Shown here: positions 44,089 through 53,281 of the stretch, piece after piece
How positions within the stretch are numbered: the first letter of the stretch is position 1
How the letters are laid out: each line of letters opens with the position of its first letter
Made by a program: the position numbers and the translations under genes
From: Marinobacter shengliensis
GTDB lineage: Bacteria > Pseudomonadota > Gammaproteobacteria > Pseudomonadales > Oleiphilaceae
Assembly (NCBI RefSeq): GCF_003007715.1
Contig: NZ_PXNO01000021.1
Location: forward strand, 453,501 to 517,500
DNA length: 64,000 nucleotides
Direction: 5' to 3'
Notes under the pieces: generated by a model
What the model was told of the DNA's origin: nothing
The model's input: only the letters and a program-made list of their open reading frames with translations
Database searches by the model: none

Positions 44089-46407
44089 ATGACCAAATCT
44101 CGTTCCCCCCGTAAAAAATCGTCCAAATCCAGGCCGGCGGCCAAACGCGGCGGTTTCTGGCGTTTTCTGTTTCGTGCCGGAGCCCTGGGCCTGGTGCTTC
44201 TGGCCGGCTGGATGGTGTACCTCGATGCGGTTGTAACCTCCCGTTTTGAGGGGCGTCGTTTTGAAGTGCCGTCCCGTGTCTACGCCCGGCCGTTGGAGCT
44301 TTATGATGGCGCGAGCGTGAGCGCGGCAGGCCTTGCCCGGGAGCTGGAATTGGCCGGCTACCGGGCCGGAGATGGCGTTCGGGCCGGGACTTATCAGCGA
44401 AATGGCGGGCGGTTTATGATCAGCGCCCGTGGTTTCAGGTTCCCCGATGGTGAAGAGCCCAGGCGCCGATTGTCATTGGTGGTGTCGGGAGACCGTGTTC
44501 AGTCGTTTTCGGTAGTGGCGGGCCCGGATTCCCCGATTGTCCGGCTGGAACCGGCCCAGATCGGCGGTATCTATCCCTCCCACCGGGAGGACCGGGTGCT
44601 GGTTCGTCTTGATGAGGTGCCGGAGTTGTTGCCCCTTGGGCTGATGGCGATTGAGGACCGACAGTTCTACGAGCATTACGGCGTTGCGCCCTTGTCTATT
44701 GCCCGGGCCATGCTGGCAAACATAAAGGCGGGGCAGATTGTGCAGGGTGGCAGTACCCTGACCCAGCAGTTAGTGAAGAACTTTTTCCTGACCCGCGACC
44801 AGACACTGGTGCGCAAGGGTAACGAAGCCCTGATGTCGGTCTTGCTGGAATGGCACTACGAGAAAGACGACATTCTGGAAACCTATCTGAACGAGGTCTA
44901 CCTTGGCCAGGCAGGCAACCGCAGCATCAACGGCTTTGGCCTGGCCAGCCAGTTTTTCTTTGGGGAGCCCCTGAAAGATCTGGACGTTCATCAGATTGCC
45001 CTGTTGATCGGCATGGTCAAAGGCCCCAGTTACTACAATCCGCGCCGACACCCGGAGCGCGCCAAGGCTCGGCGAGACCTGGTGCTGTCGGAAATGGCCG
45101 AGGCCGGGCTAATCAGCGCTGACGCCGCTACTCGGGCTATCGGCCAGCCCCTGGGTGTGAGCGCCCGGCCGTCCTATACCGACAACCGTTACCCGGCGTA
45201 CATTGACTTGGTGCGCCGGCACCTGGGGCGCGATTACCGTGAAGAAGACCTGCAAAGCGAGGGTTTGCGCATCTTCACCACCCTGGACCCGGCGGTTCAG
45301 GATGCGTCAGAAAAGGCGATTCGCGATACTCTGCCCCGGCTGGCCCGCGGTGAGACCCGCGAGGCTCTTGAGGCGGCCCTGGTGGTCACCGCCAAGGACA
45401 CCGGCGAGGTGTTGGCGCTGGTGGGCGGAAAAGACCCGGAGTTTGCCGGTTTCAACCGTGCGGTGGACGCCCGCCGGCCGATTGGCTCGCTGATCAAACC
45501 GTTTACCTACCTGGCAGCTCTGGAGCAGGCCGACCGGTATACCTTGATTACGCCGGTACAGGATCGCGCGTTTACCCTGGAGTTTGACGACGGCCGGTTG
45601 TGGCAGCCCAAGAACTTTGATGGTGAGGAGCGTGGCGAAGTGCCCCTGCACCTGGCCCTGTCCCGATCCTACAACCTCCCGGCAGTGCGTGTCGGGCTGG
45701 ATGTCGGCATCCCGCGCGTGCAGAAAGTGTTGAGGGCATTTGGGGTGACCACACCGATTTCGGACTATCCCTCGCTGCTGCTTGGCTCCATGTCGTTGAC
45801 GCCGGCGGAAGTAGCCCAGCTCTATCAGGGTCTGGCTACCTCCGGTTTCAACACACCCTTACGGACCATTCGGGAAGTGACTGATGCTCGTAACGAGCCT
45901 TTGTCTCGCTACAGTCTGAAGGTGGACCGGGTTGCCGATCCCGCTGCCGTGCACCTGGTGCAGTACGCCATGCAGGAAACCATGCAGGAGGGCACCGGCC
46001 GCTCTGCATACCTCACTCTGCCTGATCGACTGACATTGGCGGGAAAGACCGGTACAACCGATCAGGGCCGGGACTCCTGGTTTGCGGGCTTCAGTGGTGA
46101 CTATCTGGCCGTGGCCTGGGTGGGGCGCGACGATAACGGCCCCACGGTATTGACCGGTGCTTCTGGCGCCCTGCCGGTGTGGTCTGCAATGATGGCGCAG
46201 TTGCCACAGCATGGCTTTTCCCCCGTCATGCCGGACGGTGTCCAGTATCATTGGGTCAATGCCCGGGAGCAGGCATTGACCGGAGAGCGATGTGAGGATG
46301 CCCGTCTGGTGCCATTTATCGCCGGCAGTGAGCCCCAGCAGCGCCTGGATTGCGAAGGGCAGTTCGGCCGGCAAATACGCAGTTGGTTTGAAGGATTGTT
46401 CCGATGA
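44089..46407 (+). CDS. mrcB: Penicillin-binding protein 1B
   Basis: PBP1B is a bifunctional peptidoglycan synthase. The 772-residue protein has a basic cytoplasmic tail and one membrane segment (about residues 24-48). A UB2H-type region follows, then the glycosyltransferase domain with the catalytic Glu in IEDRQFYEHYGV and the GGSTLTQQLVKNFFL block. The transpeptidase domain has SLIK (active-site Ser, in RRPIGSLIKPFTYL), SYN and KTGTTDQGRDSWF. It overlaps the lpoP gene by 4 bp, so enzyme and activator are made together. Confidence 0.96.
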   Translation: MTKSRSPRKKSSKSRPAAKRGGFWRFLFRAGALGLVLLAGWMVYLDAVVTSRFEGRRFEVPSRVYARPLELYDGASVSAAGLARELELAGYRAGDGVRAGTYQRNGGRFMISARGFRFPDGEEPRRRLSLVVSGDRVQSFSVVAGPDSPIVRLEPAQIGGIYPSHREDRVLVRLDEVPELLPLGLMAIEDRQFYEHYGVAPLSIARAMLANIKAGQIVQGGSTLTQQLVKNFFLTRDQTLVRKGNEALMSVLLEWHYEKDDILETYLNEVYLGQAGNRSINGFGLASQFFFGEPLKDLDVHQIALLIGMVKGPSYYNPRRHPERAKARRDLVLSEMAEAGLISADAATRAIGQPLGVSARPSYTDNRYPAYIDLVRRHLGRDYREEDLQSEGLRIFTTLDPAVQDASEKAIRDTLPRLARGETREALEAALVVTAKDTGEVLALVGGKDPEFAGFNRAVDARRPIGSLIKPFTYLAALEQADRYTLITPVQDRAFTLEFDDGRLWQPKNFDGEERGEVPLHLALSRSYNLPAVRVGLDVGIPRVQKVLRAFGVTTPISDYPSLLLGSMSLTPAEVAQLYQGLATSGFNTPLRTIREVTDARNEPLSRYSLKVDRVADPAAVHLVQYAMQETMQEGTGRSAYLTLPDRLTLAGKTGTTDQGRDSWFAGFSGDYLAVAWVGRDDNGPTVLTGASGALPVWSAMMAQLPQHGFSPVMPDGVQYHWVNAREQALTGERCEDARLVPFIAGSEPQQRLDCEGQFGRQIRSWFEGLFR

Positions 46408-46985
46408 ATAAAACAACGATTACCCGCGCCGGTTGCCTGGCCATGGCGCTGGGTCTTGGAGGCTGCGCCAGCGGCCCCGGCGGTGGCTCTATCTATGTGC
46501 CTATGGGTGGCGACGATCGCTCCAGTGCACCGGAACCGCCAAGGTCGGCGGAACCACAAGAGGAGTCTGAACCCCGGGTATGGCGCAAGAGCGATCAACC
46601 CGAGGTAAGCGAGCCGGAAGCGCCCGCTACCCGCTCGCCCAGTTATCGGGAGTCCGGTGACGAACTGCCGGCCGCAGCGGTCAGCCTGATTCGTGACGCC
46701 GACCAGCGCCTGGCGCAGGGGGACTCTGCCGGCGCTATCGCCCGCCTGGAGCGGGCACAACGCATAGCGCCGCGTTCCTCAGAGGTTTATTTCAAGCTGG
46801 CGGAAGCCTATGTGTCTGGTGATAATCTGGGGGCGGCAGAACAGTTCACTTTGAAAGGTCTGTCGCTGGCGGGAAACGATTCGAGAATGCAGCGTTCGGG
46901 GTGGTTGTTGCTGGCGGACATTCGCCGGGCCAGGGGTAATGTGGCCGGGGCTGATCAGGCTGAGGCCCGTGCCGGGGCTTTGTGA
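46404..46985 (+). CDS. lpoP: TPR lipoprotein activator of PBP1B, LpoP type
   Basis: The 193-residue protein has a lipoprotein signal (lipobox LGGC, Cys21), a long disordered linker rich in Pro, Glu and Ser (about residues 25-85), and a C-terminal TPR-like helical domain (DADQRLAQGDSAGAIARLERAQRIAP and VYFKLAEAYVSGDNLGAAEQF). In Pseudomonas, the lipoprotein LpoP of this build, encoded beside mrcB, stimulates PBP1B from the outer membrane. The 4-bp overlap with mrcB supports the same role here. Confidence 0.87.
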   Translation: MNKTTITRAGCLAMALGLGGCASGPGGGSIYVPMGGDDRSSAPEPPRSAEPQEESEPRVWRKSDQPEVSEPEAPATRSPSYRESGDELPAAAVSLIRDADQRLAQGDSAGAIARLERAQRIAPRSSEVYFKLAEAYVSGDNLGAAEQFTLKGLSLAGNDSRMQRSGWLLLADIRRARGNVAGADQAEARAGAL

Positions 46986-47006
46986 TAGGAGAATGTCAGG
47001 AGAGCA

Positions 47007-47030
47007 AAGGCCGTCCCTGGCCTTTGCGTC
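47007..47030. terminator. Hairpin between convergent lpoP and DUF4382 gene
   Basis: GCAAAGGCC and GGCCTTTGC form a 9-bp stem with a six-base loop in the 57-bp gap. No clear T-run follows on either strand, so intrinsic termination is only probable. Confidence 0.5.
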
Positions 47031-47042
47031 AATGCAGCGCTA

Positions 47043-47984
47043 TTAAGGCTGCAGCGGGATGGGGTCAGCCACAGTGGTTTCGCCGGCGATGACGTCGAGG
47101 GTCTGGGTACCCTCAAACTCGATCTCGTCGTCGGTTTCGTTATCATCCAGCTGGCAGCTGTAGCTGATGGTGTAGGTGCCCTCGGTGAGGAAGGCGGCGG
47201 TCCACTCATACAGGTTACCATCTTCCTGCTCGTTGACCGGCACCACCATCAGCGGATTGAGGCCGTCTCGCTCGACGTTCAGATCTACCGGCTCGTCAAT
47301 CTCACCCTCGTAGACATAGACTGCACCTTCATAGTTCGGGCTGCAGTCGAGCTGCTCCGGGTCTTCATTGCGAGCTTGCAGGATAGTGGCGTAATCCACC
47401 TCGCCAGTCAGCTCACCCACCTCCAGGTTGTTGACCAGGCGAAGTACCGGCTTGAGCATGTAATCCGCCAGCGCCTTTCCGGGAGGGTTCACAATGGATT
47501 TGCGAACATCAAAATCGATGGTGAAGCTCTGGCTGGTGTCGGCGGCAACAACAAAGCTGCCTTTGAGTTTCAGGCCGCTTTGCTCGCCGGAGGGCACCGC
47601 CAGGGTATAGCGGGCATCACCTCCGGATTCCTTGGTCACCCAAGACTGCTCAGTATCGACAATCAGGCGGATTTCCTCATATTCACCGGCAGGTACTTCC
47701 TCGTCGGTAATCAGAGGCTCGGTCACGCCGCCTTGCAGGGTGAGCAGGTCAATAATCCCGACTTCGTCCAGGCTGAACTCCTGCCACTGTCCATCCACCG
47801 GTTTGAGCCGGATCGCATTGAACGCCACGTTCACGCTGCTTAGATCCATGGTGGGAGCATCAGTGAGCCCCATGGATACCGTCCCTGTTTGCCCAGAAGA
47901 GAGGCTGCCGTCACCGCTCCCACCACAGGCGGCCAATGCGGCCGCAAGGGCGGAGACCGCGAAAACTTGGGTTGAACGCTTCAT
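47043..47984 (-). CDS. DUF4382 lipoprotein
   Basis: The 313-residue protein has a lipoprotein signal (LAAC, Cys20) followed by a DUF4382 domain (GTVSMGLTDAPTMDLSSVNVAFNAIRL, EFSLDEVGIIDLLTLQGG, and VPAGEYEEIRLIVD). A second, beta-rich part includes YEGAVYVYEGEIDEPVDL. DUF4382 proteins are surface or periplasmic lipoproteins of unknown function. It is divergent from the ECF sigma operon 194 bp away, so it may be a target of that sigma factor. Confidence 0.8.
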   Translation of the reverse strand: MKRSTQVFAVSALAAALAACGGSGDGSLSSGQTGTVSMGLTDAPTMDLSSVNVAFNAIRLKPVDGQWQEFSLDEVGIIDLLTLQGGVTEPLITDEEVPAGEYEEIRLIVDTEQSWVTKESGGDARYTLAVPSGEQSGLKLKGSFVVAADTSQSFTIDFDVRKSIVNPPGKALADYMLKPVLRLVNNLEVGELTGEVDYATILQARNEDPEQLDCSPNYEGAVYVYEGEIDEPVDLNVERDGLNPLMVVPVNEQEDGNLYEWTAAFLTEGTYTISYSCQLDDNETDDEIEFEGTQTLDVIAGETTVADPIPLQP

Positions 47985-48178
47985 AAATCCTCCGGTTCGT
48001 ATCCGTTGCGTTGTTTATCCGGCGTTGCAATCGCCAGTAATGACTTCACGATCCGGAATCGCTGCGGGTTCCCCTCGATTTGATTAACATTTACACATGA
48101 GTTGGTCATAATTCGCCGATAAGGGCAGGGCTGTTATAGACTGCGCGCTTCCGTAAACCGTCATCAGGCAGTACTTTT

Positions 48179-48766
48179 TTGGCCATTCTTCCGTTTCGCC
48201 CATCCGCCCAAAAGCGATTTCAGCGCCTGGTGCAGCCGCACCTGACGGCGTTGCACAGCTTTGCCTATCGATTAACCGGTAGCCTTCAGGACGCCGAGGA
48301 TCTGGTGCAGGATGTGGTGGTGAAGCTCTACCCGCGCCTGGATGAGCTGGAATCCGTGGATCAGCTCAGGCCGTGGTTAAACCGGGTGTTGTACCGTCAG
48401 TTCATCGATTCCGTCAGAAAGAAGGGGCGCCAGGCCGATCGTCCGGTGAGCGAATTGATGGAGGCGGAGAGTCAGTCTGATTGGCTCGACAGCCAGATGT
48501 CGGACGATCAGTCGCCCGAGCTGGAGCTAAACAAAGAACGGCTTGGCCCAATGCTCGACCGGGCGCTGGAACAGATGTCGCCGGACCAGCGCACCCTGCT
48601 GTTGCTTCACGATGTGGATGGCTGGCGCCAGGAAGATGTGGCGGAAGTGTTGGGCGTGCCCATCGGAACCGTCAAATCCCGGCTGCATCGCAGTCGGGCT
48701 GCCTTGAGGAAGCATCTTCAGTTGGCAATGGAACCGGATGATGATTCCGGGCGTCTGGAACATTGA
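48179..48766 (+). CDS. ECF-type RNA polymerase sigma factor
   Basis: The 195-residue protein has the two domains of an extracytoplasmic-function sigma factor: region 2 (HSFAYRLTGSLQDAEDLVQDVVVKLYPRL and LRPWLNRVLYRQFIDSVRKK) and region 4 (MSPDQRTLLLLHDVDGWRQEDVAEVLGVPIGTVKSRLHRSRAAL). It is followed closely by an anti-sigma gene. The start is read as TTG at 48179 with only a weak ribosome site; the N terminus is therefore uncertain. The group and target promoters cannot be assigned by eye. Confidence 0.88.
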   Translation: MAILPFRPSAQKRFQRLVQPHLTALHSFAYRLTGSLQDAEDLVQDVVVKLYPRLDELESVDQLRPWLNRVLYRQFIDSVRKKGRQADRPVSELMEAESQSDWLDSQMSDDQSPELELNKERLGPMLDRALEQMSPDQRTLLLLHDVDGWRQEDVAEVLGVPIGTVKSRLHRSRAALRKHLQLAMEPDDDSGRLEH

Positions 48767-48776
48767 GGTGATAACT

Positions 48777-49481
48777 ATGTCCTGTCGGCAAATCCAATCA
48801 CAATTGCCCGACTATGTTCGGGGCCAGCTGCCCGCCGATGAGTCGCAGGTGGTGCGCGTGCACCTGGAGAGTTGTGCTCTGTGCCAGCAGCACGAGGCGT
48901 TCGAGCGCTCGCTGATGTCCGAATTGGCTTCACGCTGCAGGCTGCCGGAACCGTCACCGGGCTTTGAAAACCGGGTGTTCGGCCAGCTTCCCGCACCGGC
49001 CTCCAATCGCAAGGTTCATGTGGCCTGGGGCGGTGCCGTTGCGGCCGCGCTGGTGCTGGGGCTGATGCTCGGCCAAGGTAGCGATAAGCGCGGGCTGGAG
49101 CCGGAAGTGGCAGCCACGGATCTGACCGAAGAAGCGGCGGCTCCGTCAGAGATGGCGCCGGTGGAACGAACGGTACGGCTGGCCTTTAATGCCGGTGAAG
49201 CCCTGGATGATGTTACCTTGACACTGGATCTGCCGCCCCATGTAGAGTTGTCAGGCTTGCCCGGTCAGCATCGGGTCAGCTGGCAGGTGAGTCTTGTACA
49301 GGGCGACAATGTGCTGGAGTTACCCTTGACGATTCTGTTTCCCGGCGCCGGCGAGTTGGTTGCCGAACTCGATGCAAATGGTCGTCAGAAAGTTTTCAGG
49401 GCGATGGTGCCCCAGTACCCGAACGATGATGGCCCGGCAGCCTCCGGCAGTCGGACAAATCACGAGGAGCCTGCAACATGA
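48777..49481 (+). CDS. Zinc-finger anti-sigma factor
   Basis: The 234-residue protein has an N-terminal zf-HC2 domain (HLESCALC, the HxxxCxxC motif, with Cys3 and other residues upstream). A membrane segment follows near residues 81-98 (VAWGGAVAAALVLGLMLG) and then a periplasmic domain predicted to be beta-rich (LPPHVELSGLPGQHRVSWQV). It should hold the sigma factor at the membrane until a signal arrives. The ATG at 48777 has GAGGTG just upstream and is preferred over one at 48738. Its stop overlaps the next gene by 4 bp. Confidence 0.85.
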   Translation: MSCRQIQSQLPDYVRGQLPADESQVVRVHLESCALCQQHEAFERSLMSELASRCRLPEPSPGFENRVFGQLPAPASNRKVHVAWGGAVAAALVLGLMLGQGSDKRGLEPEVAATDLTEEAAAPSEMAPVERTVRLAFNAGEALDDVTLTLDLPPHVELSGLPGQHRVSWQVSLVQGDNVLELPLTILFPGAGELVAELDANGRQKVFRAMVPQYPNDDGPAASGSRTNHEEPAT

Positions 49482-49876
49482 GCGTTTGTGAATCCTGGTG
49501 GCGGGCCAGCTCTTCCCGCTTGATGCTGGCGGCCGTGCTGGTAGTAAGCGCCCCTTTGGCGCTGGCTGACGACCTTGATGTGACCATGAGAATGGTGGAC
49601 GACAGCGAAGATCTCACCGGTGCCGTGACTCGGGAAATACGCCTGCCGGAGTTGCCCGGATTGCGCCGCCATGAACGGGGTAATACCTTGGCGCCCGGCA
49701 GGGCAACGGCAGAGGATGCCAGAGAGCGGGGGCGGAATTTTGGCCAGTCGGTCTCCGAGCGTGCCCGGGAAGTCCGGGGTGGAAATCCGGATATCGGGCG
49801 TGACAGTCTGCCGGAAACTGTACGGGAACTTGACGAACTGAGGCCTGAGCTACCGTCACCATCGTCACGTCCCTGA
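49478..49876 (+). CDS. Small exported protein of the ECF operon
   Basis: The 132-residue protein has a Sec signal peptide ending near ALA-DD and a mature part rich in Arg, Glu and Pro with no fold I recognise; it looks largely disordered (RATAEDARERGRNFGQSVSERAREV). It overlaps the anti-sigma gene by 4 bp and lies about 85 bp upstream of the TPR/beta-barrel gene. A role in the periplasmic part of the same module is inferred from position only. Confidence 0.65.
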   Translation: MSVCESWWRASSSRLMLAAVLVVSAPLALADDLDVTMRMVDDSEDLTGAVTREIRLPELPGLRRHERGNTLAPGRATAEDARERGRNFGQSVSERAREVRGGNPDIGRDSLPETVRELDELRPELPSPSSRP

Positions 49877-49960
49877 TCTTTTATCTGTGTTAACCTCAGG
49901 GCTCGCCCGGAACGGGGCTGCCCCGGCCGGTTCCGTTGATGTCGAGCCTGAGGTTTTCGG

Positions 49961-51283
49961 TTGTTCAAGACCCTTCGTTTTGTGGGCCTGTTGGCCATCT
50001 CCGCTGTCGTTGTTGCCGAGCCGGATCAATCCGCGCAGCAGGCCATGGCCACTGGCATTGAACAGTTTCAGCAGGGCGATTATCCCGCCGCACGACAGCA
50101 GTTTGAAGCGGCCAGGGAGCTGGGTCACGACAGCCCGGCCCTGACCTACAACCTGGCGGTCACCTACTACAAAACCGGTGATTATCCGGCCGCCGAAGCT
50201 CTGTTTCTCCAGCTTTTGCAGGGGCCAAATCAGGCTCTTGCCCACTACAATCTCGGTCTGGTTGCCCTAGCGGATGGCCGAACGGCCGAGGCTGAGGGCT
50301 GGTTTCAGGAATCTGCCCGTCAGGAAGCGCCAGAAACCATCCGTGAGCTGGCACAGCGGCAGCTGGCCAAACTGGCCGAAGACGCCCCCTCTGACTCGTC
50401 CTCGATGAAATCGATTGCCCAAGGCTACTTGGCTACCGGGCTTGGCTACGACAGCAATGTGGCCGGCGTTCCCGACGACTCGCCGAGCGACAGAGGCAGC
50501 TTTTTCGCCGAGCTGGTGGCGGCGGGCACTCTGAGCCAGCCGGTCAGCGAGCACTGGCGGGTGGTCTGGGATGGCGTGATTTATGGTCAGGATTATACCC
50601 GCGGCCGGGCGGACGATACGTCTGTGGTTCAGGCCCGGGCGGCCGGGGTGCGCCGCTTTGACCAGTGGGAACTTGGCCTGCGTGCCGGTGCCTCACGGGC
50701 CTGGCTGGGCAATGATGAGCTGGAAACCCGTGTAGGCCTGAGCCTGTTCGGCCGTTCCGGCGTTTGCCCGTTATCCGACTGGCTGTCCGGCTGTTCATGG
50801 TCGGTGTCAGCGGATCAGGTGAATGGTGGCCCGGATTACGCCGCCTATGATGGCCAGTGGTACCAGTTTGAAGTCCGTGCCGAACAAAACGTTGATTGGC
50901 TGCTTGTTGAAGCATTCTATCGTTGGCAGCGCAATCATCGGAAAGACTTTCAACAGGACGAGTTTTTCGCCAGCGTATCCCCGGTCCATCATGAACTGGG
51001 CGTTGAGGCGATTTATCCGGTTGGGCCGGCTCTTTCGGTAGGGGCGGAGGTTGCCGTGCGGCACAGTCGTTACGAAGATCCACACCAATGGCTCGAACAA
51101 GGCACACTGGCCACTCAGCGGCGCCGGGATGTGCGGCGGGAGTTCGGGCTGATGGCGGAGTACGCTATCAGTCGGCAATGGCTGGTGCGTAACCAGTGGC
51201 TGTTCCGGGATCAGAATAGCCGGATTGACCGGTACGATTACCGTCGTCACACCTATACAGTATCGCTGGAAGGGGTATTCTGA
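49961..51283 (+). CDS. TPR plus beta-barrel outer-membrane protein
   Basis: The 440-residue protein has a signal peptide, then TPR repeats in residues about 28-130 (GIEQFQQGDYPAARQQFEAARELGHDSPALTYNLAVTYYKTGDYPAAEAL and similar). A C-terminal beta-barrel of about 290 residues ends in Phe, with alternating patterns such as YLATGLGYDSNV and HELGVEAIYPVGPALSVGAEVAV. The layout resembles Slam-type surface-lipoprotein transporters or poly-N-acetylglucosamine/cellulose exporters, but I cannot choose among them. The start is TTG at 49961 with GAGG upstream. It ends the ECF sigma operon, and the divergent DUF4382 lipoprotein could be its client. Confidence 0.75.
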   Translation: MFKTLRFVGLLAISAVVVAEPDQSAQQAMATGIEQFQQGDYPAARQQFEAARELGHDSPALTYNLAVTYYKTGDYPAAEALFLQLLQGPNQALAHYNLGLVALADGRTAEAEGWFQESARQEAPETIRELAQRQLAKLAEDAPSDSSSMKSIAQGYLATGLGYDSNVAGVPDDSPSDRGSFFAELVAAGTLSQPVSEHWRVVWDGVIYGQDYTRGRADDTSVVQARAAGVRRFDQWELGLRAGASRAWLGNDELETRVGLSLFGRSGVCPLSDWLSGCSWSVSADQVNGGPDYAAYDGQWYQFEVRAEQNVDWLLVEAFYRWQRNHRKDFQQDEFFASVSPVHHELGVEAIYPVGPALSVGAEVAVRHSRYEDPHQWLEQGTLATQRRRDVRREFGLMAEYAISRQWLVRNQWLFRDQNSRIDRYDYRRHTYTVSLEGVF

Positions 51284-51332
51284 AAACCATCAGCCCTGGC
51301 CCGAGGTGGCCAGAGCTGACAAGACGACCCTG

Positions 51333-52613
51333 TTACAGGGTCGCCATGACTTTCCGGGCTGCGGCCAGGGTGAACTCAATGTCCTCATCGCTGAGGGCCG
51401 CTGTGGTAAAGCCCGCTTCGAATGCCGAGGGCGCAAGGTAGATGCCTTCCTTCAGCATTCCCTGGAAGAACTTCTTGAAACGTTCCACATCGCACGCCAT
51501 CACCTGTTCGAAGGTGGTCACCGAGGGCTCATCGGTGAAGAAAAAGCCGAACATGGCGCCAGCGGACTGGACGGTCAGCGGGATGCCGGCTTCGTCGGCG
51601 GCGGCTTTCAGGCCATCACGCACCTTGTTGGTTTTGTCCGTCAGCTTGTCGTGGAAGCCGGGCTCAGAAATGGCGTTCAGGGTGGTCAGGCCCGCGGTCA
51701 TGGCCAGGGGGTTGCCGCTCAGGGTGCCGGCCTGGTAGACCGGACCCAGTGGAGAAATGTGCTCCATGATTTCCCGCTTGCCGCCAAAAGCACCCACCGG
51801 CAAGCCGCCACCGATCACTTTGCCCAGGGCGGTCAGGTCCGGCTTAACGCCGTAGAAGCCTTGGGCACCGCCGAGTGACACCCGGAAGCCGGTCATTACT
51901 TCGTCAAAAATCAGCACCGTGCCGTGTTCATCGCAGACTTCCCGCAGCCCTTCCAGGAACCCAGGTACCGGCGGAATGCAGTTCATGTTGCCGGCAACAG
52001 GTTCGACAATAATAGCTGCCACCTGATCGCCGATGTCCTTGAAGGTCTCACGTACCTGATCGATGTCGTTGTAGTTCAGGGTAATGGTGTGTTCGGCCAG
52101 GCTGGCGGGAATGCCCGGGGAGTTGGGTACGCCCAGGGTGAGAGCGCCGGAGCCGGCCTTCACCAGCAGCGAATCCACGTGGCCGTGGTAGCAACCCTCA
52201 AACTTTACAATCTTGTCCCGGCCGGTGTAGCCACGGGCCAGGCGAATGGCGCTCATGGTGGCTTCGGTGCCGGAGTTGACCATGCGCACCAGTTCAATGG
52301 AGGGCACCAGTTCACACACCTTTTTCGCCATCTCGGTTTCGATGGCCGTAGGAGCGCCATAGCCCACACCCAGATCCACCTGGGCGTGCAGGGCCGCTTT
52401 AATGCGCGGGTCTGAGTGGCCAAGAATCATCGGGCCCCAGGAGCCGATAAAGTCGATGTAACGGCGGTCATCTTCGTCGTACAGATAAGCGCCTTCGGCA
52501 TGCTTGAAGAAAACCGGAGTACCGCCAACACCGCGGAAGGCCCGCACCGGTGAATTTACGCCGCCCGGAATGTATTTCTGGGCCTGTTCGAATAGCGTTT
52601 CAGAGTGAGTCAC
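51333..52613 (-). CDS. hemL: Glutamate-1-semialdehyde 2,1-aminomutase
   Basis: HemL is a pyridoxal-phosphate enzyme that makes 5-aminolevulinate, the first dedicated precursor of haem. The 426 residues carry [20 protein letters not shown] at the N terminus, [23 protein letters not shown], and the PLP-lysine region [19 protein letters not shown]...[16 protein letters not shown]. The start is GTG at 52613 with AGGAG upstream. It is the last gene of the ClC-hemJ-thiD-thiE-hemL cluster. Confidence 0.97.
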   Translation of the reverse strand: MTHSETLFEQAQKYIPGGVNSPVRAFRGVGGTPVFFKHAEGAYLYDEDDRRYIDFIGSWGPMILGHSDPRIKAALHAQVDLGVGYGAPTAIETEMAKKVCELVPSIELVRMVNSGTEATMSAIRLARGYTGRDKIVKFEGCYHGHVDSLLVKAGSGALTLGVPNSPGIPASLAEHTITLNYNDIDQVRETFKDIGDQVAAIIVEPVAGNMNCIPPVPGFLEGLREVCDEHGTVLIFDEVMTGFRVSLGGAQGFYGVKPDLTALGKVIGGGLPVGAFGGKREIMEHISPLGPVYQAGTLSGNPLAMTAGLTTLNAISEPGFHDKLTDKTNKVRDGLKAAADEAGIPLTVQSAGAMFGFFFTDEPSVTTFEQVMACDVERFKKFFQGMLKEGIYLAPSAFEAGFTTAALSDEDIEFTLAAARKVMATL

Positions 52614-52625
52614 GGATAGCTCCTG

Positions 52626-53276
52626 TCAGTTTGAAGATGAGAAAAGAGGGTGATGCCTGGCCACCAGCCGGGTAAAGGTTTCCGCTCTGTGCCGGATGTC
52701 CTCCGGAGTGCCACCAAACAGACCTCCCACTACCGCAATCAGGTCTGCGCCGGCACGGATCAGGGCTTCGGCGTTGTCGGTGGTGATGCCGCCAATCGCG
52801 GTAATCGGAAGCGCCAGCGCTCTGGCTTCCGTCAATACAGTCGTTTCTGCAGGTGGTGCACCGGGTTTGGTGGCCGAGTTGTAGAACCGGCCAAACGCCA
52901 GGTAGTCGGCCCCTGCCGCCTTGGCGTTGCGGGCAAGGTCCAGCCGATGGTGGCAGGTAATGCCGATGACGGCCTCTGGCCCCAGAACATGCCGGGCGTC
53001 GGCCAGGGTGCAATCTTCCTGGCCCAGGTGCACACCCGCCGCGCCCACCCGCAGGGCCAGTTCCGGGTCATCGTTAATCAGCAGGGGCACGCCGGCCTGG
53101 CGGCACAGAACGTTCAGCTCCGTTGCCTCGCGCAATCGCTCGGCACTGGTGCCTACCTTGTCGCGGTACTGTACCAATGTCGCTCCGCCCTGCAATGCCG
53201 CTTCCACGGCGGCAATCAGCTGATCTGCCGGGGTCAGTGCGTTATCGGTAATGGCATACAGGCCAGGTTTTAGCAT
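52626..53276 (-). CDS. thiE: Thiamine phosphate synthase
   Basis: ThiE joins the thiazole and pyrimidine phosphates to give thiamine phosphate. The 216-residue TIM barrel has the family blocks GLYAITDN, GGATLVQYRDKVG, LLINDDPELALRVGAAGVHLGQED and AIGGITTDNAEALIRAGADLIAVVGGLF. The ATG at 53276 lies 5 bp after the thiD stop and is preferred over an upstream in-frame start lying inside thiD. The pairing with thiD shows its pathway. Confidence 0.96.
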   Translation of the reverse strand: MLKPGLYAITDNALTPADQLIAAVEAALQGGATLVQYRDKVGTSAERLREATELNVLCRQAGVPLLINDDPELALRVGAAGVHLGQEDCTLADARHVLGPEAVIGITCHHRLDLARNAKAAGADYLAFGRFYNSATKPGAPPAETTVLTEARALALPITAIGGITTDNAEALIRAGADLIAVVGGLFGGTPEDIRHRAETFTRLVARHHPLFSSSN

Positions 53277-53281
53277 CCGGT

